From: Bugulina stolonifera
Lineage: Eukaryota; Bryozoa; Gymnolaemata; Cheilostomatida; Bugulidae
DNA: 64,000 nucleotides
Assembly: GCA_935421135.1 (NCBI GenBank)
Contig: OW285192.1
Location: 17,337,001 to 17,401,000, forward strand
Direction: 5' to 3'
In this document: positions 32,401 to 40,993 of the stretch, piece after piece
How positions within the stretch are numbered: position 1 is the first letter of the stretch
Layout: each line of letters begins with the position of its first letter
The notes under the pieces: model-generated
Told to the model about the DNA's origin: nothing
The model's input: only the letters and a program-made list of their open reading frames with translations
The model's database searches: none
Program-made: the position numbers and the translations under genes

Positions 32401-35400
32401 CCATTTGTGATGAATTCTTTCTAGTATAACCTCTGGGGGTCGGCCTCGCTTCCACCGGGCCTTCCTCCTGTATGATAGGGGTCTGTGTTCCCTAGTGTAG
32501 GGCGTAAGCATCCGGACGTAGGAGGGTCTACCTTTTGAACCTCTGCCCCAGTCGGGCGGCGGGAATATCGGGTGCTGGAAATAGTCGACAGCACCTTCCT
32601 CGAGGCGGTTTGTGCCTTGTCTACGCTCCTGGATGCGCGGCTTTTTAGCCTGTCGGCCCTGGTCCTCTACTTGCCTCTTTTTCTTCGCTGTTCCTCCCTC
32701 GGCTTCTAGCCCCCCTATCGGGTGGCCAGGACGTCGGCATTGTACTTCGACGCCATGCGGAGTTGTACTGGGCGGTAATGATCCTTTTCCTCCCTCGGCC
32801 CTGGATCCTCTGTGGGGGTGTCCTTGACGTCGGCATTGATCATCAACGTCGGGCGCAGGTGTACTAAGTGATGAGCTTCCCGTTCCTCCCTCGGCCCTGG
32901 ATCCTCTGTGGGGGTGTCCTTGACGTCGGCATTGATCATCAACGCCGGGCGCAGGTGTACTAGGTACTGAATTATCCGTTCCTCCCTCGGCCCTGGATCC
33001 TCTGGTGGGGTGTCCTTGACGTCGGCATGAGTCATCGACGTCGGGCGGAGGCGTACTAGGCTTCATCTCAGGCATCGTCCTCAATGTATAAGGGCTTCCC
33101 GTTCTATTGACACACGGCCATTGATCTCGGCTGGTGTATACCTTAGCGGTATGGCAGTTTACAGAGCACTTGTGTTTAGTCAGGTAGGGCATCCCTAGGA
33201 CGCCATCTTCTGGTATGGAGCCGATGGGGAACAGTTCTTGGCTAAAGGTACGACCGACTACCATAGGTAGCCTTACCATTCCCTCGAACCTGAGAGTCGA
33301 GCCGTCGGCCATCTTGCCATATGGCTGACTTACTGGTAGGACCTCTAGGTCGGGTCTCTGCAGCTTCTTCAGGATGCGGGGTGATATTAGGTTGGTCGTA
33401 CAGCCCGTGTCCAAGAGTAGGGTTACATCTTGGCTACATAGTCGTCCTTGTATGTACAGGCTAGGTACATGCGGCTTTACATACGTCACTTGAGTCACTG
33501 TTTTAGAAGGGGGGTCGGCCTTGCCGACCGGATACTTAGGACGGTCTTCCGAGATGGAAAGGTGAGAGGTGCGAGGAACTTGTAGGGCCCGAGTGCCAGC
33601 CTCTACTGTCTCGGGCCGGAGCCTTTTCCCGACTCGGGTACTGGCGGCTCAGGATATGTGGGGGGAGCGTTCCCATTGGTCCGTTGAGGAGGGGGACCAG
33701 GCTTTTTGCTGGTCTGCCAGGAGGGTCTGTTCCGAGGTCCTGGCGCTCTGGGGGCGTCTAGTAGTCCTCGAAGTCGTCTGACTTCTTGGCTGAGTGTCTG
33801 GATGGCCTCTTTCAGGTCGTTGATCCAGGTCAGGTCGGAGTCCACTGTATTTATTTGGGGTGTCTCCGGCTCGGGTTCTGTGACTGCCCTGATTTGGTGT
33901 GCTTTACTTCCACGGGAAGGTCCCTTGACGAGCAAGAAGTCGTTTCCGGCTCGGACGGCCGAGTCCACATCTCTGGGGTTTATTTCCAAGAGGTGTCTCT
34001 GTAGGTGTCCGTCCTCAAGAGAGTTACTGAAGTTTTCCACAGCCAATACCCGGCGGTGCGCTTCGGGTAGTTCCTGGAAAGCCACATGTACAAGTTTCTT
34101 GACTAAGGTGGCATGTTCTTGTAATGACATGCCAGGATCTTTCCGCAGCTGTATGAGCTGGAGTCTAGCTTCTTTATCAGTTAACCCGTATCGGGCGCGT
34201 AGAGCTTCGAAGATCCCTTCTGAGGTGCCGGGTCGGCCACATTCTTGTGCCGGTCCCTTGAGGGCCTCTCTTAGGTGAAGGTACATGGCTGCCGGGCTCC
34301 AGTCGTTTGCCTCGGCTATGGTCAGGAACTGTTCTATAAAGAACTCGACGTCTCCTTGTCCGTCAAACTGTGGTGTCTTGAAAGAGGGTTGAGGCGGCTG
34401 AGGTCGAGCTACTTCTATGTACTGTCCGATTACCTCTACTAGCCTGTCTATATCGCTAGCCATTGCTGAGTATAGATGGAGCCTCTTTGGTGAAGGGGAC
34501 GTGTCGTCCTCGGTTTGATGTCTGTAGGGTGTCGGGTAGTTAGTTTAACTACTGTGGTTTGTCAGGCCGGGTCGGCCTGATGGTCGTACTGAGTACCGTC
34601 GATCTATTCTGGATCCGAGGTCGGTCTTTGATTGAAGATCCGGCGTAGGTCGGGCTACATCCAGCGGAACCACGAGAATTATGGGTGCACTTTAGCGTTT
34701 GTCACCTTCTCGTATCCAAGGTTCCCGGGTCCGAGTCCTAAATCGCCGTAGAAGTATTGAAGAATGAGGTCGGTCGGTCACCCGAGGCCGAGGTCACCTT
34801 CCTTCTCTTCGTATCGTAAGAGTACGACCTTAGAATCCCACCGCTGCCACCAATGTAATGGTTTCTGTGATTTGGTGCGGTCGTCCTTGGACGACTATCG
34901 ACCCAGAAATGAAGTGCCTATGAGTGGTAATAGGACTTCGCATTACATGAAAGATCGAGCGGTCTCAGTAGCCCAAATACTACCAAAGACGACCCATCTG
35001 ATCTCAAGTCCGACCTTCAGACTATACAGTGAAAGAGAGTAGTTCAACCTAGTAGGCGGTTCGCAAAGCGAATGACCTAGTAAAAGGAAGAGAAAGTCCC
35101 TGTATCAAGTATAGATGTGTCTTTATTGAAAGCCAAGTGTAGACTGAGACAATGAACAGTAAAACAGTGCCCTTTATATAGTATAAGGACTTCCGGCCGA
35201 CGTGACGTCGGGAAAAGACGACGTGTGGTCGTCCGGAAGTTGCGCAACAAGATGGCCGCCGGAAGCCCGACGGCCGACCCAAAATAGGTCGGGTTCTACA
35301 AAAGTTGCTTATAATGGTCCAATTCATGTACAAAATGAATATCAATGGATTCTGAGAGGTCGGGCCTCTGTACATGGGTATAAAAGGCATAAAAAGGACT

Positions 35401-38400
35401 TAGTGACATTCATGTGACTATGTACAACAACATATAGTAAGATACATGAATAAGGAATGAGCATAAACACATGGAGACATGTATATAGACGGTAATTAAG
35501 TACTTTGAACATGCAATGCAGTTAAAGGTAAGTATACGAGCACTAATTGTGAGAATGTTAGTGTCAGGTGAGTAGCGCTGTAACAACTACTAGGCACTTA
35601 GGGTGCGGTGGAGCTTCGACCGGGAGTTGGGGTCGTATACAAATGTCCTGTACCATCACAATACAGTACATGCACATGTAGAATGACAACTGTATGCACT
35701 ATCACTGCACTTCCAGTCACTGCAAGTTATAATTATTATGGGCAAAACCTACCCCTACACAGTGTCCTGTTGTTGCATATTTATACAATGCACAAATGTG
35801 CCTACTGTAGCAGTCTTACATGTGCATAGCTCACCGTTTGTGACTCTAATAATACATTACCAATATCAGGTGGCACATGTAGGCACTGTCTATATTTCTA
35901 TGTACGTATACATGTAAATGTACATTGAATTTTTTGTCATAGGAAAAGATAATTATTCTATTTTACAGAATAATATATTGTCGCATCTTATATACATATA
36001 TGGAGTCTTCCCAGTTCTTTGGACTGGCCAAGGTTGCAAGTAGAGAATGCCAGATGCCCCTCTCCCTAGGCCGAAAGCCGGATGTATTGTATTTTACATT
36101 GTATAAATAATGTGATATACTTGCACATGCAGTGAACACTAAAGTGTTCTATAGCCTTATGGCTGTTAAAGTGGGAGTAGCACCAAAGACTGGGTAGTCT
36201 TCCTGAGTTGTCCCCTCTTGTACGAGCAGAGAAATATAATTGGAAACCAATTATGCTAAATTTAGTTCTATATTTCTCTTTCAGTGCTAATATTGTTTTA
36301 CCACAAGTAGTTATGTGTATTTTTGAAAAATACTGGAAAATAGGACAACCACTACCTCTATTCACTCATGGGAGTTCTTAGGAAATATGAAGAAGTTGTC
36401 TTATCAATGTTGTATGCCCTCAAATAAATGAGAAGTTTTCTTGCTAATTGTACTTTCTTGATGTTTAAAATCGAAAAGACAAGTGAATATAGGTGGCCAA
36501 GTATCATTTTATCAAAAGTGTAGAAGGAATTTATAAACTCTTGGTTAATAGAAAAGTTATTGAAAAAAAGCTTTTTCATGTGCTTTATAACAAGGTTAAC
36601 TGGATTACTCAGATGACATAGACTGCCTTTGTTTGAGATCCATTTGTGGTAGATGACATCATCTGCTGTTGCACTGGCAGACCATTTTAGATAGCTCTAA
36701 GCAAGTACTATTCAACCAGCTGTTCAGCCTTTTGATTGGTTTTGGTCAATTTTGGAAATACTCCCTCTTTAACTGTGCTGTTAGGTGCAGTTGTAGAGGA
36801 ATTTTTATAGCATTAGATCCTTGTTTGTTGTTGGGTGGTCAGCCCATAGCCTAGGCCACAGCTTTAGTTCACAAACAGTGTAAGAGGGAACACAGATCAT
36901 ATTATTGTGACTACTGACATTGATAGATGTAACTATGTAGGCATTATGAAGTAAAAAATTACAACAGTGTGGTGTGGATGAATTTCAATTTGTATAACCC
37001 CATGTGCTTTAGGATAAAGGGACATTTCGAAAAAGGCAGTCCAAAACAGGACGTTTCACAACCGGTCAGTTCGAAACAGGACAATTTAAAACTGTGTAGG
37101 TTACATTAAGAGGAACACATTCACAGATAATTAATTTTAATTAATCAAGTAAAGAATGATATTAAAAATAAAAATGAATTGAAATCTGGTGTTTGGGGTT
37201 AGAGATTTTGAATTGTCAGGTGTTGAACTGTCCAGTTTCGAATAGTCGCAAATTCATGCTTTAGATAGGTGTCCCCCCACTTGAACCCAAACACTAGTAA
37301 GAATTGCTATACATTTGTATTCTGAACATGTATATTGAGTCAAGTGTCAAAAGTAATTTATATTGTAGTATGCTACTGCAGTCCAATTTCATTCAAGTTG
37401 TCTTTCACATTGCCCAAGGCACGAGAATTAATACTGATGACTACTCAAGTTTGACTTGGGTGTTTTAGATAATAATTGCCTACATCCTCTTCCCTATGGT
37501 CTGTACCCTACCTGATGAATTAGTGTTATCATGATGGTAGGCTGGTAGTTTGAGCTACAAGTCACCATATTTATATAATGGATTACTATTGTATTCCTTT
37601 GGCTTGTATGCCTATGGAAAACTCTGGCTATACCAAGAACATACACACAGACCACAGTGATGTGCCAATAAGGGATACAGTGGTGGTTGAAATAAAAATT
37701 TGCATGTGACTGCTTGTAACAAGTTCACATTCTCACCCAAATCCTGTGTGGCTGATGAATTCCAAGTCATCACTAACTAATACATGTAGCCTAACAATAA
37801 ATAGCCAGTCTCAAAGCACAGAGTGATTAGAATAGGCATGTAGAGCATAGCACATACATATAAATCACTGTGACAGTGATGATTGATGACCACCTACACC
37901 CTTACGTTATAGTATAGTTAGTAGGCCTTGTCAACATAAGTATGCTATGCCTCACTATTGAAATTCTAAGGCGACTAAAGTAATTAGTCAAACCCTTTCC
38001 CCATAGTGTTTTTGTGCAACAATATCAGCTTACAGTAATGCCCCTATAACAGGCCTGGTTTTCACCTAGGGTCTAAAAATGTGGTAGAGGCAACAAATCC
38101 CTAGAGACCTTTGGAGACCCTTGGCACCCCCAACTCCTTAACTAAAGGCTCATTTGGAATGACAACTCCATAATTTCATTGAAAAATGCTGTTTTTGAGC
38201 ATTTCAATGATGTATAACACTTATTCAGTTCTCAAATAAATCACAAGATCCAAGTTTGCTCTGTCCAAGTGGCCTGTACTGCTGCAAGATTATAATAAAA
38301 TCGGCTTTATTAAAAGATCTGACAGTAACTTATACCTAGCCAAGTCTTTCTAATCCAATGTTGTACTTATCGATGCTTCAGTTCTCTTACATTCAATCTT

Positions 38401-39640
38401 TCTACAATGTAATGGTTCGTTTCTAATCTCCGTTGTAAACTTCTAAAATACTGTAGTGTTTTGTGGGTAAGTCACACTGGTGCCAATGTAGACCAATAGA
38501 CACGAGTGTGGGAGGTGCTTGAGAGTAGTCTATCAAGTTGTACTTCCACCATTACATGAAGAGTGAACAGTTTGTAGCTCTATTAGTGTTGTAAGGACGT
38601 AGGCCCGATACTTAGGCTCATTGAAGAGTCAAGAATCGACTAAGTTCCGATGTTTATACCCATCAAGAGTGTGGTTGGAGTCTTATACGAGTATGAGGAC
38701 GAGCTCGGGCGCCAAAGGGACCAAGGCTGAAGCTGCCTGCCTGCAAGAGTAAGACTCTGTTGGTTGAGTTAAGAGATGTTGCATTATTAGAGTGCAATCA
38801 ATAATAACTGACTAGCATAAGAAAATGTGCTTGCTTTTATACTAAATCAGTTTCCGGTAAAAAGCTCGATAAAGTATCGGGTGAGACGATAAGGTATCGG
38901 CCCCGGAAATTGCATAACAACGTGGCTGAAAAGTGCCCGAGGTCCGACCTTAAAAGGGTCGGCCATTTACAAAAAGGGCTTACAATCATGTGGAAAAGAT
39001 TATATGTAAAAACTATTATAATCCAATATATCGGCCATTATTTACAATAGGCAAAGAGACTAATTAAGAGGACAATTAATACGATAATGCAAACTTACTA
39101 TAATGATGCTAATGCATAGTAAACAGTAATAGACAAGTTTAGGCAAACATGATTGGACAATAATAATAGTAATGACAGTAACAGACAATGTGCAAGTGTA
39201 CATGCAGTAAGGTATAGTCAATGCAGCTACATGTATAGTTAGAGTCTGCAGGCTAGATGAGCTGAAACACCACAATACTAACTAAAATAGTACTAAAATA
39301 TATAACTGGATGTTCGCTGGATCTGATGGTACTAATTGTACAGTAGGTAAAAATTTAATACCCCTTATGCTTCTATTGCGGTGACTTCTAGTATTTGTTT
39401 GCAGATGATGTTTATACATCAATGGTTGCTGACAGAGTAAATGGCCTAAGTAGGTATAATCTAACAAAGTTCTACTGCAAGCACAACTCTCCCATTGAGG
39501 ATCGGACCAACAACTGGTTGACTAGATCTTACTTAGTTTATCATGGAGCTTCTGTGGAACACATGTACACCATGTGGTTGACTTTCTGCACCTTTGAGAT
39601 GTGTCAAGATGAACCCCTCCTTACTACAACTTTACTCTAA
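26500..39640 (+). CDS. GT31-type beta-1,3-glycosyltransferase, + strand copy
   Basis: Predicted Golgi type II membrane enzyme transferring galactose or a related sugar in beta-1,3 linkage. Exons: 26500-26558, 26619-26853, 27587-27816, 27934-28094, 28840-29016, 39405-39640; all phases agree, about 365 residues. Exon 2 holds the membrane anchor (TLTLIYICWGLSLAI) and stem. Exon 3 has RRRATLRNTW and VVFILGLPS, exon 4 the metal-binding KSDDDVMIN (DxD motif), exon 5 FPLWFQGVLYFLSP and exon 6 DDVYTSMVADRV, the counterpart of the family's EDVYVG box. The first exon is the weak point. The four intact minus-strand paralogues have a 14-nt exon 1 (MxLxR), whereas here only a 59-nt exon with a good donor (ACATT|GTAAGT) keeps frame. 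Intron 5 is 10.4 kb and holds a young LTR retrotransposon and a second LTR. Acceptor specificity cannot be read from sequence. Confidence 0.85.
26867..27112 (-). mobile_element. tRNA-derived SINE with 11-bp TSD beside a splice donor
   Basis: Reading minus it starts GGAGCTGCGGTGGCCTAGTG (A box) with B box CAGGTTCGATTCCC. It shares its body (TGGTAGTGTTAGGAAG) with the SINE at 58829-59121. Direct repeats AATTGTACAAA flank it at 26856-26866 and 27113-27123. The insertion is only 2 bp inside intron 2. Confidence 0.85.
28572..28820 (+). mobile_element. tRNA-derived SINE, second family, with (ATT)n tail
   Basis: The A box GAGTGGTCTAGCGCTAGTC and B box GGGTTCGAGTCCCGCC are followed by a body and an ATTATTATTATT tail. 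It ends about 20 bp before exon 5 of the + strand glycosyltransferase. A target duplication was not resolved. Confidence 0.7.
29994..30800 (-). repeat. 3' LTR
   Basis: In sense it has a TATA box (ACTATATAAAGGGC) and an AATAAAGACACATC poly(A) signal, giving a normal U3-R-U5 order. Confidence 0.92.
30796..33645 (-). CDS. Retropepsin plus long novel ORF (no RT), expressed by -1 frameshift
   Basis: The frame is open from 33645 to the TGA at 30796-30798, about 940 codons after the shift site. Counting from the GTG at 33498, residues 28-32 are LLDTG, the retropepsin active site, and VLGMPYL follows at 100-106, where proteases have an ILGxDFL-like box. Residues 148-275 are four tandem repeats of about 32 residues (CRRQGHPHRGSRAEGG core). 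A Pro/Arg-rich and then acidic region follows. Residues 633-680 hold two zinc-finger-like motifs (CRLC..HTHQH and CSCG..H..H). Residues 823-890 look coiled-coil, basic and Gln/Leu-rich. Reverse transcriptase, RNase H and integrase signatures are absent. The final codons overlap the polypurine tract and the stop lies in the LTR. The post-protease function is unknown. Confidence 0.8.
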   Translation of the reverse strand, partial: ASTRVGKRLRPETVEAGTRALQVPRTSHLSISEDRPKYPVGKADPPSKTVTQVTYVKPHVPSLYIQGRLCSQDVTLLLDTGCTTNLISPRILKKLQRPDLEVLPVSQPYGKMADGSTLRFEGMVRLPMVVGRTFSQELFPIGSIPEDGVLGMPYLTKHKCSVNCHTAKVYTSRDQWPCVNRTGSPYTLRTMPEMKPSTPPPDVDDSCRRQGHPTRGSRAEGGTDNSVPSTPAPGVDDQCRRQGHPHRGSRAEGGTGSSSLSTPAPDVDDQCRRQGHPHRGSRAEGGKGSLPPSTTPHGVEVQCRRPGHPIGGLEAEGGTAKKKRQVEDQGRQAKKPRIQERRQGTNRLEEGAVDYFQHPIFPPPDWGRGSKGRPSYVRMLTPYTREHRPLSYRRKARWKRGRPPEVILERIHHKWAAQTTTCRRPTRPGPCLLPNSTDRSGDPDNLEIKIDLTTGVRQVHFRRNVALLHGEKPAIADITSHTRRRTRAAPTPIKGQDPDGSPSTFTTTTQSTPSRTTEYSIRDSSTRTVPSLVGLLMDLPGEPIDLDEVLLLLDDDDLYADLGNSSRDEVVPVGSGHTEVSSVLRDDTVLTDSDMYCLPSGTTSDMHMYSNDIVHHVTESGDEDDSAYANIDNLNDQPLVSTLSLIETSPETPMPQSQLCWISPRTSSDIRRTARCKGRNSYCRLCKLEGTENTIKAHTHQHFTQFFCSCGVSARDAETVYRHQSQTGHGAIQYEVDSHMFQLFLKAMKLDKRVAYPSCIPADVGPKPFTIPAPPEAEARAAVVRLTPPPAPKKTSKRKSPWERLGSPKRPQTRMDPPALDHRGTDTYDIPKRRPRPPKARTGSDKAVPLSTSPPDTKNTKKSLESRTPTAEFQKERERLCATLNNRLGRLRHQLHILQQRLLHSHVRDRLTIVQQTEAVQDEISLHQRLTEQILRHTRRDSAKDRGDM
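30801..30815 (-). other. Polypurine tract
   Basis: Reading minus, AGGATCGGGGGGATA directly precedes the 3' LTR start TGTGATGG. It also encodes the last residues of the long ORF. Confidence 0.75.
33586..33630 (-). promoter_or_regulatory. Programmed -1 ribosomal frameshift signal, gag to protease
   Basis: Minus strand: the slippery heptamer G GGA AAA (33630-33624) sits in the exact X XXY YYZ phase of the gag frame. A 6-nt spacer (GGCTCC) follows, then a perfect 8-bp stem GGCCCGAG (33617-33610) with CTCGGGCC (33593-33586) around a 16-nt loop. It lies inside the 33603-33645 overlap of the two frames, and slipping back one base enters the protease frame. A pseudoknot is possible but not shown. 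Confidence 0.85.
33603..34463 (-). CDS. gag: Gag-like structural protein of the LTR retrotransposon
   Basis: 286 residues. The N-terminal two thirds resemble the retrotransposon gag/capsid fold: FKTPQFDGQGDVEFFIEQF, then WSPAAMYLHLREALKGPA, and LIQLRKDPGMSLQEHA before ENFSNSLEDGHLQRHL. A helical segment (about 210-240) and a Pro-rich tail follow. No CCHC zinc knuckle is visible, unlike many gypsy Gags. The leader from the primer-binding site to the ATG at 34463 is about 390 nt. It ends with TAG at 33605-33603, just past the frameshift signal. Confidence 0.88.
   Translation of the reverse strand: MASDIDRLVEVIGQYIEVARPQPPQPSFKTPQFDGQGDVEFFIEQFLTIAEANDWSPAAMYLHLREALKGPAQECGRPGTSEGIFEALRARYGLTDKEARLQLIQLRKDPGMSLQEHATLVKKLVHVAFQELPEAHRRVLAVENFSNSLEDGHLQRHLLEINPRDVDSAVRAGNDFLLVKGPSRGSKAHQIRAVTEPEPETPQINTVDSDLTWINDLKEAIQTLSQEVRRLRGLLDAPRAPGPRNRPSWQTSKKPGPPPQRTNGNAPPTYPEPPVPESGKGSGPRQ
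34836..34853 (-). other. Primer-binding site
   Basis: Reading minus, the 5' LTR ends ..ACCATTACA and is followed by TTGGTGGCAGCGGTGGG. This gives a TGG-initial tRNA-complementary site (TGGTGGCAGCGG). The tRNA species is not identified. Confidence 0.7.
34854..35660 (-). repeat. 5' LTR
   Basis: Same length as the 3' LTR and almost identical to it. The TATA-like box, poly(A) signal and terminal TG..CA are all conserved. Confidence 0.92.
35665..38407. other. Intron 5 of the + strand glycosyltransferase, no exon seen
   Basis: AT-rich. A possible small inverted-repeat element lies at about 37060-37250 (CAGTTCGAAACAGGACA against GAACTGTCCAGTTTCGAA). Open frames at 36066-36854 have no family resemblance. 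Confidence 0.45.
38408..39274 (-). mobile_element. Solo LTR of a second, related family
   Basis: It begins TGTAATGGTTCG like the LTRs of the young element and ends ..ACACCACA. The middle has GCATAACAACGTGGC..CCCGAGGTCCGACC, parallel to GCGCAACAAGATGGC..CCGACGGCCGACC of the young family, but is otherwise diverged. A target duplication was not found, so the limits are approximate. Confidence 0.6.
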
Positions 39641-40993
39641 GTTAAACAAATATGGTTTGTGCCACGCATTCATGTTACTGATGCCGCCCAAGCTAGTGGC
39701 TTTAAGTATCTGTGAGCATAAAGTATTCACTAGGGACTGATTGACTGTCTGGAATGAGGTATCTTGAAACGTTCAACTCTAACTAGCAGGCGAACTTAAG
39801 TCACATGAGCTGGGCACTACAGTAATATATGCTACAGCTTATAGTAAAGTCAGCATATAAATACCACAAAAGTGTAGTCCACAAGTACAAAACCCAGTGA
39901 GGGTAGACTTTTATATGCATATGAATATGTAATGTGTGAGACTTTAATTGAGCTGAACTAAATAGATACTGATTAGTCTCTATCTCAATACCATGCCTTA
40001 ATCTTCAAAACTGATTTTTTTTTTAGGCTATAATAAAATATTCATATCTATTACGTAGGATGTCATAATTTTATTCCTCCAGTAGTCCAGGTTATTTCAG
40101 GCAGGTACCAACCTAGCAAAATATGCATGCAATACTATTGTAATCGGCTTGCAACACCAAATATATGTAGTTATGAATCTTTCTTCATTCACCAAGGCCC
40201 AGGCTGTATCCAGATCCAAGCTCTCTGAATCATTATATATGTGGCTGATTAGTGCTGTCGCTTATGGAGTTTTTTACTGGTTGTCATACAGTACTAATGT
40301 AACGGGTGCAAAATTATTTCCCATTCCACTCATATGTGGACTCCTCAGCCACCCTGGTAGTGTGAGCTCCAACAACAGATCATTTGTGGAAGCCGGAACA
40401 TACGTTTGAGCCTATTAAGATGGCAATTTGCAGTTTGAAGCTAGGAGATGCTAAACATTAATATGCATAATTCGCATGTTCATGCATTTATATTTGTGTC
40501 TACATGTATGTTTGATGTAAAGTAGCATTAATGCATTGGACAAACAAGTAAAAGGCAGCACTGGTAGTCATTCTTATTTGCTGTTTTCATAGCAAACAGT
40601 CCAACTGAAACATCAGTTCTGGCTGTTAGCGTATGCTAGCATACGTATTTTTCAATTAAAAAGTACATGTAGCTTTATGAGAATGGTGGCTTTTATATCA
40701 TTGTATAATATTACTATCATGTTGGAGTCAACCCTACAGATCAGTGTTTGGGCTCATACAGCAATAAAATATCTAGAAAATACATGTATCATAGAGTTGA
40801 ACAAAGATATTCTACTAGGATGAAGAGTTAGACATTGTTTATCCCTATACTATAGCAACTGTCACTACGAAATGTACACCTACATGCACATGTCTGTCAA
40901 TATAAGACGTAACATACATGTACATTCACTTATACAATACACACACAGGTGAAGTGCATCGCCGGATGGTCAATATTACTTATTGGAGTGTAT
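39641..40993. other. Intergenic between convergent glycosyltransferase genes
   Basis: The 3' ends of the + gene (39640) and the first - gene (40994) face each other. The frame at 40149-40409 has one hydrophobic stretch but no splice or family support. Confidence 0.45.

Larger units (their letters stand above)
29994..35660 (-). mobile_element. Young gypsy-like LTR retrotransposon lacking RT and integrase
   Basis: Both 807-bp LTRs (29994-30800 and 34854-35660) run TG..CA and differ at two positions seen (29997/34857 and within GCTTCG(T/A)CCGGG). The target duplication is 4 bp, ATAC (29990-29993 and 35661-35664). On the minus strand the order is 5' LTR, primer-binding site, gag, protease and long ORF, polypurine tract, 3' LTR. 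The 4.05-kb interior has no reverse transcriptase, RNase H or integrase motif, so it must be moved by a helper. It sits in intron 5 of the + strand glycosyltransferase, in antisense orientation. Confidence 0.92.

Noticed and set aside
30796..33498. Reverse transcriptase or integrase in the long retroelement ORF
   Set aside because: No YxDD box, RNase H or HHCC/DDE arrangement is visible; only the DTG protease is recognisable.
40149..40409. 86-codon ORF with a hydrophobic segment
   Set aside because: No splice context, homology or neighbour relation; probably chance.
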